Source: Lachnospiraceae bacterium
GTDB lineage: Bacteria > Bacillota > Clostridia > Lachnospirales > Lachnospiraceae
Assembly: GCA_021199655.1 (NCBI GenBank)
Contig: JAJQHQ010000059.1
Coordinates: forward strand, 20,530-84,529
Direction: 5' to 3'
DNA: 64,000 nt
Within the stretch, counting starts at the first letter, position 1. Every line of letters starts with the position of its first letter. A program made the position numbers and the translations under genes. A model generated the notes under the pieces. That model did not search any database and was not told the origin of the DNA. It was given only the letters and a program-made list of their open reading frames with translations. Of this stretch, positions 10,388 through 19,103 are shown in pieces.

Positions 10388-10927
10388 GTGGATAACGAGA
10401 ATCTCAAAATAAAGCAGAGTAAAACACCGGATCCGTCTTCCGTAAACGCAGTGAATGCGCAGAAGACGGAGCACAGTCATACACATACGCATACCCTGCC
10501 GGACGGGACAACCGCAGAGCATTCTCATGCGGCCCATGAGCATTCTCATGCTGCCGGGGACGGAGCAGCAGAACATGTTCATACGCATGCTGCCGGAGAC
10601 GGAGCGGCGGAACACGTTCATACGCATACGCTGGAAGACGGTACTGCGGCGCATGGTCACACACACACGCACGAGAACACGAAGGCGGTTCTCAATCGTC
10701 TCTCACGTGCGATCGGTCATCTGGAGTCCGTCAAGCGCATGGTGGAGGACGGACGTGACTGCAGTGAGGTGCTGATCCAGCTTTCTGCAGTGAAGTCTGC
10801 GATCAACAATACCGGCAAGATTATCCTTCAGGACCATATTGAGCACTGTCTCGTGGACGCAATCCAGTCCGGTGACATGAAGGAGATTGATGAACTGAAT
10901 AAAGCAATCGGGCAGTTCATCAAGTAA
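10388..10927 (+). CDS. CsoR/FrmR-family metal-sensing repressor with a His-rich N-terminal extension
   Basis: The C-terminal 85 residues have the all-helical CsoR/RcnR/FrmR (DUF156) fold signature, LNRLSRAIGHLESVKRMVEDG, with a Cys, His, Cys set spaced as in copper-sensing CsoR: Cys in GRDCSE, His 25 residues later in DHIEHC and Cys 4 after that. The first 90 residues are an unusual low-complexity block rich in His-Ser-His and His-Thr-His runs with two near-identical HAAGDGAAEHVHT units, probably a metal buffer or capture tail. Translation starts at GTG 10388, six bases after GGAGG. No copper transporter lies nearby, so the target is unknown. Cu(I) sensing is inferred from the ligand set; Ni or Zn binding by the tail is possible. 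Confidence 0.8.
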   Translation: MDNENLKIKQSKTPDPSSVNAVNAQKTEHSHTHTHTLPDGTTAEHSHAAHEHSHAAGDGAAEHVHTHAAGDGAAEHVHTHTLEDGTAAHGHTHTHENTKAVLNRLSRAIGHLESVKRMVEDGRDCSEVLIQLSAVKSAINNTGKIILQDHIEHCLVDAIQSGDMKEIDELNKAIGQFIK

Positions 10928-10985
10928 AGGCTTTGCACTCCCCGAGGAGCACTCATAAAAAGTTTTGCAAAATGAAAAAAAATAC

Positions 10986-11014
10986 TTGCCAAATTCGCAG
11001 AAGTTTTATATAAT
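10986..11014 (+). promoter_or_regulatory. Sigma-A promoter for tRNA-Thr
   Basis: TTGCCA at 10986-10991 and TATAAT at 11009-11014 are separated by exactly 17 bases, about 40 bases before the tRNA gene. Confidence 0.8.
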
Positions 11015-11054
11015 AGCGGAGTCGGTTCGAGATGACCGAGGTAAAATTCTATAT

Positions 11055-11127
<73 letters not shown>

Positions 11128-11132
11128 GAATG

Positions 11133-11165
11133 AAAAGCCTTGCAGATGTAAGGCTTTTTTATTTT
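11133..11165 (+). terminator. Intrinsic terminator after tRNA-Thr
   Basis: AAAGCCTT and AAGGCTTT form an 8-bp stem with an 8-base loop, followed by a run of Ts. Confidence 0.9.
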
Positions 11166-11180
11166 TATTTTAATCGCGTC

Positions 11181-11209
11181 TTTACATTTCCCATCTTTTG
11201 CCCTATAAT
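11181..11209 (+). promoter_or_regulatory. Sigma-A promoter upstream of the small coiled-coil gene
   Basis: TTTACA at 11181-11186 and TATAAT at 11204-11209 are 17 bases apart. The transcript would have a leader of about 75 bases and may continue into glgA. Confidence 0.75.
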
Positions 11210-11290
11210 TTTAAGTGATAGTTTCCTGCGGTGTGCAGACGGACTTTGGCACGCTGTTATCTAAATAAAATTATTAAGGAGGACGTACCT

Positions 11291-11548
11291 GTGGCACGTG
11301 AAAGAAGATCTAAAAAAGAAGTGATTGCAGCTAAGATGGATCAGATTGATGAGAAGATCAATGGTTATGCGACAAAGATAGCTGACCTGCAGAATCAGAA
11401 GGAAGAACTCGAGAGTCAGCTTGCGGAGCTTTCAGCAGCGGAAAAGAAAGCTGAGGAAGAAGCACAGGTCAAAGAGCTGATGAAGATTATGAAAGAAAAG
11501 AATATTTCAGCCGGTGAACTGAAAGCGATGGTTGAGAATAAAAATTGA
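11291..11548 (+). CDS. Small coiled-coil protein of unknown function
   Basis: An 85-residue highly charged protein. Residues about 15-60 form a heptad-like coiled coil (KMDQIDEKINGYATKIADLQNQ and on), followed by a short C-terminal helix KNISAGELKAMVENK. I chose GTG 11291 because AAGGAGG lies 8 bases before it; the longer frame upstream would read through the leader. It has its own promoter, and glgA begins 65 bases downstream, so the two may share a transcript. The layout, a coiled coil then a small helical end, resembles DUF4315-type proteins of clostridial mobile elements, but I would not assign it. Confidence 0.65.
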   Translation: MARERRSKKEVIAAKMDQIDEKINGYATKIADLQNQKEELESQLAELSAAEKKAEEEAQVKELMKIMKEKNISAGELKAMVENKN

Positions 11549-11613
11549 CTGAGGGGAAAATCTGACCAGAGATACATGGCAGCAGTTTTCCGACCTTTTG
11601 GAGGGTTTAATTT

Positions 11614-13059
11614 ATGAAGAACATTTTGTTTGTTACGTCTGAGGCGACTCCTTTTATCAAGACGGGCGGCCTCGCGGATGTGGCCGGTTCTCTTCCCAAG
11701 TGTTTCAATAAAGAAGAGTTTGACTGCCGGGTGATTCTCCCGAAGTACCAGTGTATGGCAGAAGAGTGGAAGAACAAGCTGGAATATGTCACACATTTTT
11801 ATATGAATCTGTCTTGGAGATCGCAGTATGTGGGTATCCTGCATATGGAGCTGGATGGTGTTCATTTTTATTTCATTGACAATGAATACTATTTTTCAGG
11901 AGCGAAGCCCTATGGAAATATTTATCAGGACATCGAGAAGTTCGCGTTTTTCTCCAAGGCGGCGCTCTCAGCGCTTCCGTCGATCGGCTTCCGGCCGGAC
12001 ATTATACATTGCCATGACTGGCAGACCGGTCTGATTCCGGTGATGCTCAAAGATCGTTTTCAGGATGGAGACTTTTACCGCGGGATCAAGTCGGTGATCA
12101 CGATTCACAATCTGAAATTCCAGGGGGTCTGGGATGTGAAGACTGTGCGTGATATCACAGGACTTCCGGCATACTATTTTACTCCGGATAAGCTGGAAGC
12201 ATATGGCGATGCGAACTATCTGAAGGGTGGCATCGTCTACGCGGACGCAATCACGACGGTGAGCGATACCTATGCCGAGGAGATCAAGCAGCCGTTCTAT
12301 GGTGAGCGCCTGGATGGTTTGATGCGCGCGCGCGCGAATGATCTGCGCGGCATCGTGAATGGCATTGACTATGATGTGTGGAATCCGGAGACGGATCCGC
12401 TGATTGAGCATCATTATACCGCTAAGAATTTCCGTAAGGAAAAGATTAAGAATAAGAGAGCGCTGCAGCGTGAGCTTGGCCTGCAGCAGAATGACTCCGC
12501 GTTCATGATCGGGATCGTATCCCGGCTGACGGATCAGAAGGGGTTTGATCTGATCGCACATATGATGGATGAGATGTGCCAGAATGATCTGCAGATTGTT
12601 GTGCTTGGCACAGGTGAGGAAAAGTATGAGAATATGTTCCGTCACTTTGCGTGGAAATATCAGGGCAAGGTGTCTGCGAATATTTTCTATTCTGAGGCGC
12701 TCTCACATAAGATTTACGCATCCTGCGACGCGTTTCTGATGCCTTCGCTGTTTGAGCCGTGCGGACTTTCTCAGATCATCAGTCTGCGGTACGGTACAGT
12801 GCCGATCGTGCGTGAGACGGGCGGCCTGAAGGACACGGTAGAGCCGTACAATGAATATGAGAGCACCGGTACCGGCTTCAGTTTCGCAAATTACAACGCG
12901 CATGAGATGTATTTCACTATCCAGCACGCGATGGATCTTTATCATAACAGGAAGCGCGAGTGGAACAAGATGATCGACCGCGGCATGGCGGTGGATTTCT
13001 CATGGAACAGCTCCGCGAGAAAGTATGAGGAGATGTACAACTGGCTTCTTGGGTGCTGA
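11614..13059 (+). CDS. glgA: Glycogen synthase (ADP-glucose type)
   Basis: GlgA extends alpha-1,4 glucan chains from ADP-glucose. The 481-residue protein is a GT5 enzyme: the ADP-glucose-binding KTGGLADVAGSLPK motif is at residues 17-30, HDWQTGLIPV is in the first lobe, and the second Rossmann lobe has GIVSRLTDQKGFDLI and the donor-binding segment PSLFEPCGLSQI. The ribosome binding site is GGAGGG. Together with glgB it marks glycogen storage. The glucose-1-phosphate adenylyltransferase glgC is not in the window. A copy of a short repeat begins right at its stop codon. Confidence 0.95.
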   Translation: MKNILFVTSEATPFIKTGGLADVAGSLPKCFNKEEFDCRVILPKYQCMAEEWKNKLEYVTHFYMNLSWRSQYVGILHMELDGVHFYFIDNEYYFSGAKPYGNIYQDIEKFAFFSKAALSALPSIGFRPDIIHCHDWQTGLIPVMLKDRFQDGDFYRGIKSVITIHNLKFQGVWDVKTVRDITGLPAYYFTPDKLEAYGDANYLKGGIVYADAITTVSDTYAEEIKQPFYGERLDGLMRARANDLRGIVNGIDYDVWNPETDPLIEHHYTAKNFRKEKIKNKRALQRELGLQQNDSAFMIGIVSRLTDQKGFDLIAHMMDEMCQNDLQIVVLGTGEEKYENMFRHFAWKYQGKVSANIFYSEALSHKIYASCDAFLMPSLFEPCGLSQIISLRYGTVPIVRETGGLKDTVEPYNEYESTGTGFSFANYNAHEMYFTIQHAMDLYHNRKREWNKMIDRGMAVDFSWNSSARKYEEMYNWLLGC

Positions 13060-13085
13060 AACTGTGAAGGTATTAAACAGCTGCA
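13060..13085 (+). repeat. 3' interspersed repeat, copy 1 (after glgA)
   Basis: The segment AACTGTGAAGGTATTAAACAG at the glgA stop codon is a diverged member of a four-copy family in this window (others at 16018, 57891 and 59714). It lies in the same orientation as the gene it follows. Confidence 0.55.
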
Positions 13086-13135
13086 ATAAGGCGGGGAAAT
13101 TCAGGCTGCACGCCGGAAGCCCCGCTTATTTCTAT
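13085..13135. terminator. Bidirectional terminator between glgA and the AraC gene
   Basis: AATAAGGCGGGG and CCCCGCTTATT form a long stem with one bulged base and a loop of about 23 bases. A-rich and T-rich flanks on both sides suit termination of both convergent genes. Confidence 0.75.
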
Positions 13136-14049
13136 TTGTGATCAATTTCCCTGAAGGAACGGTATCCTTCGCGGTACGCTGCCGGTGTCGTGCCGGTGCT
13201 TGCCTTGAAAAGATTGATGAAATGCGTGATGCTGTCGATACCAACCCTGGAGGCAACCTCGTGGATGCGCAGGTTCGTGGTCTCAAGCAGGGTTCGTGCG
13301 TGTGTCAGACGGACACTGTTTAAATATTTTATCGGGGTCATCCCATAATACTGTGCGAAATCACGGCAGAGCCGGTATCGGCTTACAGAAAATGATGCGG
13401 CCAGATCAGTCACGGTATGCTCATGCTGATAGTCCGTGTCAAACAGCTCCTTGATTTTCATTAGATATGGAGGGGCGGCTTTCCCTTCGGAGTGCTTTTC
13501 ATAGAGGGTGAGGAGGAGATCAGAGAGAATATTCGTCAGAAGACGGTTTTCCTCAAACGCGTGGTGCGGCGATGTCACCAGCCCAAGCTCGGTCAGACGA
13601 CGGATATTGTCGGCCAGCTGCGTACTCTCCGGGCAGGTGAATACAGGAAAACTGATCTTACAGATTTCCTCATAATAAATGTCTGCAGATTCTCCGGAGA
13701 AAAATACGAGCCGGATGCCCCATTTTGCGGTGGTCGGACGAAGACGGAGATAATCCTGGCAGTCCCATAAAAGAAGGCTGCCTTCGGCAAGTGCCTCCTG
13801 GTCGCCCTCGGCCTGCACCATCCCTTCGCCTTTTACGGTGTACAGCAAAAGATAGCTGTTTACGTCCTGAAAAGCGAACGAGTCGGGCTGACTTAGCGTG
13901 CGCAGTCCGCCCGCACAGGGATAGAGAAGATGATTCTGCAGGTCAGGCAGGGATGTGTAGAAATCCGGCATAAAATCAGCAATGGTGCCGTCAGAATAAT
14001 CCATCAGGGCGACTTCCAGGGAGGAAGGGAACAGCTCGGTAATCTGCAT
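13132..14049 (-). CDS. AraC-family transcriptional regulator
   Basis: This 305-residue protein has an N-terminal cupin-like ligand-binding region (about 25-150; SYLLLYTVKGEGMV, GSLLLWDCQ) and a C-terminal double helix-turn-helix of AraC type (about 205-300; VTDLAASFSVSRYRLCRDF, then RIHEVASRVGIDSITHFINLFK). It is divergent from the aminopeptidase gene at 14176, with 126 bases between the two starts, so it may control that gene and itself. The effector cannot be read from the sequence; the family usually senses sugars or other small carbon sources. Confidence 0.88.
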   Translation of the reverse strand: MQITELFPSSLEVALMDYSDGTIADFMPDFYTSLPDLQNHLLYPCAGGLRTLSQPDSFAFQDVNSYLLLYTVKGEGMVQAEGDQEALAEGSLLLWDCQDYLRLRPTTAKWGIRLVFFSGESADIYYEEICKISFPVFTCPESTQLADNIRRLTELGLVTSPHHAFEENRLLTNILSDLLLTLYEKHSEGKAAPPYLMKIKELFDTDYQHEHTVTDLAASFSVSRYRLCRDFAQYYGMTPIKYLNSVRLTHARTLLETTNLRIHEVASRVGIDSITHFINLFKASTGTTPAAYREGYRSFREIDHK

Positions 14050-14175
14050 GGTGAGGTTCTCCGTTTCTTTTTATGATACTAATTTTAATTTTGATAACAA
14101 AGAATGTCAACCGGATATCAGTGAAAAACAGGCGACTGTTCCGGATAGACAACTGATCATTCAGGAGGAACAGCA

Positions 14176-15966
14176 ATGATTCAGGATCGTATTACGGCGC
14201 TTCGTGCGCGCATGGAAGAAGAAAAGGTGGATGCATATCTTGTACCGACCGATGATTTTCATGCGTCAGAGTATGTAGGTGACTATTTTAAATGCAGGAA
14301 ATATATAACGGGATTTACCGGGTCCGCCGGGACCGCGGTGATCACAAAAGATCAGGCCGGACTCTGGACGGACGGGCGTTATTTTATTCAGGCGGCAAAG
14401 CAGCTGAAAGGAAGCGGTGTGACCCTCTATAAAATGGGAGAGCCGGATGTGCCGACCGTACATGAGTTTCTCGAACGCACACTGAAGGAAGGACAATGTC
14501 TTGGATATGACGGCCGCACGGTCAGTACAAGGGAAGCTTCGGAACTGGCGGAAATTCTGAAAAAGAAAGGTGCTGTACAAAACGGCAGACTCGATCTGGT
14601 GGGGGATATCTGGAAGGATCGGCCGGAGCTCTCCTGTGAGCCGGTAATGGAACTGGAAGAAAAGTGGACCGGTGAATCCCGTGCCTCGAAGCTTGCACGT
14701 ATCCGGTCATTCATGCGGGAGCAGGGGGCAGATTACTTTCTGCTGGCGTCGCTGGACGACATCGCCTGGCTTTTGAACATCCGCGGCGGCGATATTGCCT
14801 GCTGTCCGGTAGTGCTTTCCTATCTTGTGATGACAGCGGATGAGGTGCTGCTTTTTGCTAATGAAAAAGCGTTTCCGGCGGCGGTGAAGAAGACGCTGGA
14901 GGCAGATGGCGTCAGATTTTGGCCTTATGATGCGGTCTATGCGTTTGTTTCAGAACTCCCGGCGGGGAAAACAATCCTGCTGTGTCGGGACAAGGTGAAC
15001 AGCCGCCTGACGGCTTCGGTTCCGGATGGAGTTTCTGTGCTCGATTGTGATAACCCGACGCTGCGTCTAAAGGCTGTCAAAAACCCGACAGAGGTAAAAA
15101 ATGAGCGGATTGCACACATCAAAGACGGGGTGGCGCTGACCAGATTTATTTACTGGTTGAAAAAGAATGTCGGAAAGCTGCCGATGACAGAGTTAAGTAC
15201 GGAAGAGAAGCTGTATTCTCTGCGTTCGGAACAGGAGCATTTTATGGGGAACAGCTTTGACCCGATCATTTCCTATGGCGCTCATGCCGCGATTGTTCAC
15301 TACAGCGCTGCGCCGGGGACAGATATTCCGATTGAGCCGCACGGACTTCTTCTTGCGGACACGGGCGGACATTATCTGGAAGGGACGACCGATGTGACGC
15401 GTACGATCGCCATGGGACCGCTTACGGATGAGGAAAAACGGATATTTACCGCGGTGCTTTGCGGACATCTGAATCTTGCCGCCGCAAAATTTAAGTCCGG
15501 GACGACCGGCCTTGGACTTGACTATCTGGCTCGGGCTCCGCTCTGGGAGATGGGAAAAGACTTTAACCACGGCACCGGTCATGGTGTGGGATATTTTCTG
15601 AATGTGCATGAAGGACCGAACAGCTTCCACTTCAGGAGTACGCCGTCACGCAGGGCGGACACGGTCTTCGAGGAAGGAATGATCACCTCTGATGAGCCGG
15701 GATATTATGAGGAGGGAAAATTCGGCGTCCGGCATGAAAATCTGATCGTGTGCGTGAAGGATCAGGAGACGGAATACGGCACCTTCCTTCGTTTCGAGCA
15801 TCTCACGATGGTGCCGTTTGACATTGATGCCATCGTGCCCGAACAGATGACGGAGCGTGAGCGTGCCCTGTTGAATGCGTATCACGCGCAGGTTTTTGAG
15901 ACCATTTCGCCGTATCTGAATGAAGAGGAAAGAGCGTGGCTTGAAGAAGCAACGAAGAAGATCTGA
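14176..15966 (+). CDS. pepP: Xaa-Pro aminopeptidase (M24B family)
   Basis: A cytoplasmic metallo-aminopeptidase that removes an N-terminal residue preceding proline. The 596-residue form has two creatinase-like N-terminal domains (opening RITALRARMEEEKVDAYLVP) and a C-terminal pita-bread catalytic domain. The five metal ligands are visible: Asp in LLADTGGHY, Asp in GTTDVTR, His in GTGHGVGYFLNVHEGP, Glu in TSDEPGYYEEG and Glu in GVRHENL. This long form resembles eukaryotic aminopeptidase P and is common in gut Firmicutes. AGGAGGAA precedes the ATG. A strong terminator follows. Confidence 0.92.
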   Translation: MIQDRITALRARMEEEKVDAYLVPTDDFHASEYVGDYFKCRKYITGFTGSAGTAVITKDQAGLWTDGRYFIQAAKQLKGSGVTLYKMGEPDVPTVHEFLERTLKEGQCLGYDGRTVSTREASELAEILKKKGAVQNGRLDLVGDIWKDRPELSCEPVMELEEKWTGESRASKLARIRSFMREQGADYFLLASLDDIAWLLNIRGGDIACCPVVLSYLVMTADEVLLFANEKAFPAAVKKTLEADGVRFWPYDAVYAFVSELPAGKTILLCRDKVNSRLTASVPDGVSVLDCDNPTLRLKAVKNPTEVKNERIAHIKDGVALTRFIYWLKKNVGKLPMTELSTEEKLYSLRSEQEHFMGNSFDPIISYGAHAAIVHYSAAPGTDIPIEPHGLLLADTGGHYLEGTTDVTRTIAMGPLTDEEKRIFTAVLCGHLNLAAAKFKSGTTGLGLDYLARAPLWEMGKDFNHGTGHGVGYFLNVHEGPNSFHFRSTPSRRADTVFEEGMITSDEPGYYEEGKFGVRHENLIVCVKDQETEYGTFLRFEHLTMVPFDIDAIVPEQMTERERALLNAYHAQVFETISPYLNEEERAWLEEATKKI

Positions 15967-15976
15967 AATTGAGCAA

Positions 15977-16016
15977 AAAAAGGAACGCCCTTCCATGTCG
16001 GAGGGGCGTTCTTTTG
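15977..16016 (+). terminator. Intrinsic terminator after pepP
   Basis: GAACGCCC and GGGCGTTC pair around a 13-base loop, with A-run upstream and CTTTTG downstream. Confidence 0.88.
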
Positions 16017-16017
16017 T

Positions 16018-16039
16018 CACTGTTCAGTACCTTCACTCA
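16018..16039 (-). repeat. 3' interspersed repeat, copy 2 (downstream of coaX)
   Basis: Read on the minus strand the core is GTGAAGGTACTGAACAGTG, the same as the other copies. It lies about 70 bases beyond the coaX stop codon, in coaX orientation. A separate GTACTTC/GAAGTAC dyad sits at 16057-16081. Confidence 0.6.
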
Positions 16040-16105
16040 ATATATGTTTTCATACGTACTTCGCAGCAAGTGAGAAGTACTGTCCTGAATAGTTATGTTC
16101 TTTCA

Positions 16106-16876
16106 TCATTCTGCTTTATTCTTATAATAAATATACATCAGTCCCTTTAGAAGCAGCGCATCATCGAGCTGAATTTCGTGGACGCAATGCGGGATGATCT
16201 TCGGAGCCAGCCCGCCGGTGGCGATCACGGTCGTTTTTTCGCCCAGATCCTGTTCTATGCGGTCAATCATCCCGTCGATGCAGGCTGCGTTGCCGTGAAT
16301 CACACCGCTTTTCATGCATTCAGCGGTATTTTTGCCGATCAGACGCTTCGGGGCATCCAGACTGATGCGCACCAGCTGCGAGGTACGGCTGACAAGAGAA
16401 TCCAGCGACACGCGAATGCCGGGCATGATCATGCCGCCGATGTAGTTCTTTTTCGCATCAATGACAGAGATTGTCGTTGCGGTACCCATGTCGATGACGA
16501 TCAGGGGCGCCTCATGTTCTGTGATGGCGGCGACTGCGTTTACGATCAGGTCGCTGCCGACCTGTGCCGGGTTGTCCATCAGGATGTTCAGCCCCGTTTT
16601 GACGCCGGGACCAACGACCATCGGTTCAATGCCGACAATCTTTTGCACCGCCTCCCGAAACAGATTGGTCAGAGGAGGCACTACCGAGGAAATGATCGCG
16701 CCGGCGATCTCTTTCCGGTCAATCTGATAAAGCTCCAGCACATTTTTGATGCTGATCGCGTATTCAAGCACCGTGCGTGACGGTGCCGTAGAGAGCCGCT
16801 CTACAAAGAGAATGCTCTGGTCACGGCAGCAGCCGAGCACCGTATTGGTATTTCCAATGTCTATTGCCAGAATCAT
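16106..16876 (-). CDS. coaX: Type III pantothenate kinase
   Basis: CoaX phosphorylates pantothenate, the first step of coenzyme A synthesis. The 256-residue protein is an ASKHA-fold kinase: N-terminal phosphate motif ILAIDIGNTNTVLG, catalytic IDMGTATTIS near residue 130, and the adenosine region GGLAPKI. The monovalent-cation-dependent CoaX type is insensitive to CoA feedback. The gene lies 23 bases downstream of an ECF transporter subunit in the same orientation, which suggests vitamin uptake followed by trapping as the phosphate. Confidence 0.95.
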   Translation of the reverse strand: MILAIDIGNTNTVLGCCRDQSILFVERLSTAPSRTVLEYAISIKNVLELYQIDRKEIAGAIISSVVPPLTNLFREAVQKIVGIEPMVVGPGVKTGLNILMDNPAQVGSDLIVNAVAAITEHEAPLIVIDMGTATTISVIDAKKNYIGGMIMPGIRVSLDSLVSRTSQLVRISLDAPKRLIGKNTAECMKSGVIHGNAACIDGMIDRIEQDLGEKTTVIATGGLAPKIIPHCVHEIQLDDALLLKGLMYIYYKNKAE

Positions 16877-16899
16877 GGCAGAACCTCCCCGATTGATTA

Positions 16900-17535
16900 T
16901 TAAGCCTGGGCTTTACGCTGTACAGGTGCCGGCACAAAATGCGCTTTATACAATGCAATGCCGACGGCGCCTGTCAGGATTGTCGACGAAATCATTTCGC
17001 ATACCGCGTTTACTCCTACAAATCCGCAGATGAAGACGAGAACATTTTTCCCGCCCATCAGGCTCTGCATGTATTCTGTCCGGCCGAACAGAAACACGAG
17101 CGCGCTCATGAAAAAGAGGGTGTTCAGAAAAGCGGAGCAGAAGCCGGTGACAAAGCAGGCAGCGGAGGTGTTGCTGACCTTTCTGACTCCCCGGAAAATA
17201 TACCCCAGGAGCAGTCCGTCAAGAAGCCTCGGCACGAAGCGCTGGATAAATGTCAGTATTGGGCTGATATCAAAGAGAATGACACCCATCGCGCTGGTTC
17301 CTCCGACGCCGATACACTGAAGGAAGCTGGTGAGTCCGAACACAGATCCGGTGACGGCACCGCCGACCGGGCCTAAGGTGATGGCGGCGATCGCGACAGG
17401 AATCACGTTGAACGTGATCGCCAGCGGTCCGATATTCAGATAACCGAGCGGGGTGTAGGCCATGAGAAGCAAAATAGCGGTCATAAGGCCAAGAATGACG
17501 AGCTGCGAGGTGTTAAAGCTTTTGTTGGTATTCAT
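16900..17535 (-). CDS. ECF transporter substrate-binding S component, probably pantothenate (PanT-like)
   Basis: A 211-residue integral membrane protein with about six hydrophobic segments (for example LVILGLMTAILLLMAY, LAITFNVIPVAIAAITLGP and LFFMSALVFLFG), matching S components of energy-coupling-factor vitamin importers. The S subunit alone binds the vitamin and docks on a shared EcfAA'T module encoded elsewhere. Pantothenate is inferred from the coaX gene immediately downstream; the closely related folate type cannot be excluded by sequence. AGGAGGACATTC lies before the ATG. The leader carries a tandem repeat and a structured region. Confidence 0.8.
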   Translation of the reverse strand: MNTNKSFNTSQLVILGLMTAILLLMAYTPLGYLNIGPLAITFNVIPVAIAAITLGPVGGAVTGSVFGLTSFLQCIGVGGTSAMGVILFDISPILTFIQRFVPRLLDGLLLGYIFRGVRKVSNTSAACFVTGFCSAFLNTLFFMSALVFLFGRTEYMQSLMGGKNVLVFICGFVGVNAVCEMISSTILTGAVGIALYKAHFVPAPVQRKAQA

Positions 17536-17567
17536 TTTGAATGTCCTCCTTGTTATTATTCCCTGTT

Positions 17568-17694
17568 CGAAAGCACAGATATCGAAAGCACAGATATCAA
17601 AAGCACAGATATCGAAAGCACAGATATCGAAAGCACAGATATCAAAAGCACAGATATCGAAAGCATAGATATCAAAAGCACAGATATTAAAAGC
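17568..17694. repeat. 15-bp tandem repeat (eight copies plus a partial) in the ECF/coaX leader
   Basis: Eight head-to-tail units of the form CRAAAGCACAGATAT run from 17568 to 17687, then a partial unit. Most unit junctions create a GATATC palindrome. The copies differ at only one or two positions (R, and one CAC to CAT), so the array is recent. It starts 33 bases upstream of the ECF start codon. Confidence 0.95.
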
Positions 17695-17756
17695 CGGAGA
17701 TGACTGACCTGCTGATGTAGCATTCCTTACAGAAAAACCTCAACGCTACCCTCCGG
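17694..17756 (-). promoter_or_regulatory. Structured leader upstream of the ECF/coaX pair
   Basis: On the minus strand a CCGGAG/CTCCGG closing stem (17751-17756 with 17694-17699) encloses an 8-bp GTAGCGTT/AATGCTAC stem (17742-17749 with 17717-17724; one wobble pair) and an unpaired 17-base 3' strand. The nested layout recalls a small riboswitch or attenuator, but I could not match it to a known class by eye. Confidence 0.45.
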
Positions 17757-18226
17757 ATATCGGTAGGATGTGAATCAGTTATCTGAGGAAAACAGGCAAT
17801 GGCAGATCATGTCAGCTTCCCGGGGTGTGCAGATCCTGTTTTTTCGATGCGGGATACAATACATTTACCGCGACAGTATACCACAGGACCTGTTCCGGAC
17901 ACAAGGGAAAAAAATTTTTACTTTTTTTGATATTTTTTTCCAAAACCTGTAACAAATCGACATCTCAATCGTTTTTATATAATGTCAATCGTGTAGAAAT
18001 GACGCAGACTGGTGCCGGATGCTGCCGGATCGGGTCGAACGGAATTTCTTGCGAATCCTGTCGTACGGAAGATATAATGACGATATCAGGTAACTGTTCA
18101 GCAGCTTTGCAGTTACGATATCAAATCAGAACCGAATGACTTCGGAAGCGCAGGAAAGGGTTGGATCCGGCAGATAGACGGTGCCGGTCAGAACACAATC
18201 CGGGAGGAAAGAGAGGAGTATAAGCA
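17757..18226. other. Intergenic region with the spo0A promoter area
   Basis: No protein gene is visible in this stretch. A T-rich block at about 17910-17945 is followed by TCGACA (17957-17962) and TATAAT (17978-17983) with a 15-base spacer, a possible though non-ideal spo0A promoter that leaves a leader of about 235 bases. Sequences loosely like the 0A box (GGTCGAAC at 18035, TGTCGTA at 18059) are too weak to call. AGAGAGGAG lies about 13 bases before the spo0A start. Confidence 0.4.
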
Positions 18227-19066
18227 ATGAACAAGCTGAATGTGGCGATTGCGGATGACAATGACAGGATGGTGCAGATGCTGGATCATATTGTCAGCAG
18301 CGATGAGGAACTGGAAGTAGTCGGCAAAGCGGGAAATGGGGAGGATCTGATCGAAATTATCAGAGATAAAAAACCGGATGTCGTACTTCTTGACATTATT
18401 ATGCCGAAACTGGACGGACTGGCAGTGATGGAGCGTGTGAACAGGGAAACGACGGGGAAGAAACCGGCGTTTATTGTGGTATCTGCTGTCAGTCAGGAAA
18501 AAACAACCGAGGATGCGTTCGACCTTGGAGCCGAATATTATATTCTGAAGCCGTTTGACAACGATACTCTGGTAAACCGGATCAAGCGGGTGCGTACACG
18601 TACGGAGCACATGGCGGCGCAGATCCGGAAGCTGACGCCCTCGGAAAACCGGAAGGAATACATGGAACGCAATCTGGAAAGTGATGTGACCGGTATCATT
18701 CATGAGGTTGGCGTTCCGGCACATATCAAAGGGTATCAGTATCTGCGTGATGCGATCATGATGTCGGTCACGGACGCGGAAATGCTCAATTCGATTACCA
18801 AGGTTCTCTATCCTACGATCGCGAAACGGCACCAGACGACTCCGAGCCGGGTCGAGAGGGCAATCCGGCACGCGATCGAGGTCGCCTGGAGCAGGGGTAA
18901 GGTGGATACGATCGAGGAACTTTTCGGCTATACGGTGAACAACGGCAAAGGAAAACCGACCAATTCCGAGTTTATAGCGCTGATCACGGACAAGATCCGT
19001 CTTGATTATAAAAAAAGCAAAAACAGGGAAGTTAACTCTTGCCAGAATGACATACCGGGTATATAA
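18227..19066 (+). CDS. spo0A: Sporulation master response regulator Spo0A
   Basis: Spo0A is the DNA-binding response regulator that commits endospore formers to sporulation. The N-terminal receiver domain (about 1-125) has the acidic pair in VAIADDNDR, the phospho-acceptor Asp in [14 protein letters not shown] and the conserved Lys in YILKPFD. The C-terminal Spo0A DNA-binding domain ends with the highly conserved [17 protein letters not shown] and [18 protein letters not shown] segments. At 279 residues it is slightly longer than B. subtilis Spo0A. The usual neighbour spoIVB is absent; the gene is flanked by coaX and suf instead. Confidence 0.97.
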   Translation: MNKLNVAIADDNDRMVQMLDHIVSSDEELEVVGKAGNGEDLIEIIRDKKPDVVLLDIIMPKLDGLAVMERVNRETTGKKPAFIVVSAVSQEKTTEDAFDLGAEYYILKPFDNDTLVNRIKRVRTRTEHMAAQIRKLTPSENRKEYMERNLESDVTGIIHEVGVPAHIKGYQYLRDAIMMSVTDAEMLNSITKVLYPTIAKRHQTTPSRVERAIRHAIEVAWSRGKVDTIEELFGYTVNNGKGKPTNSEFIALITDKIRLDYKKSKNREVNSCQNDIPGI

Positions 19067-19079
19067 TACACTCCGATAT

Positions 19080-19096
19080 CCGAGTAAAATACTCGG
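19080..19096 (+). terminator. Small hairpin after spo0A
   Basis: CCGAGTA and TACTCGG pair across a 3-base loop, 14 bases after the spo0A stop. There is no T-run, so termination is doubtful. Confidence 0.35.
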
Positions 19097-19103
19097 AATT
19101 ATG

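Noticed and set aside
17568..17694. Possible CRISPR array
   Set aside because: The units are 15 bp and directly abut each other without unique spacers, and no cas gene is near.
17694..17756. A THF (folate) riboswitch
   Set aside because: The start GGAG-GGTAG is suggestive, but the conserved internal loops and the 3' part that I know for the class are missing; kept only as an unassigned structured leader.
18030..18070. 0A boxes in the spo0A leader
   Set aside because: GGTCGAAC and TGTCGTA each differ from TGTCGAA, and such short matches arise by chance.
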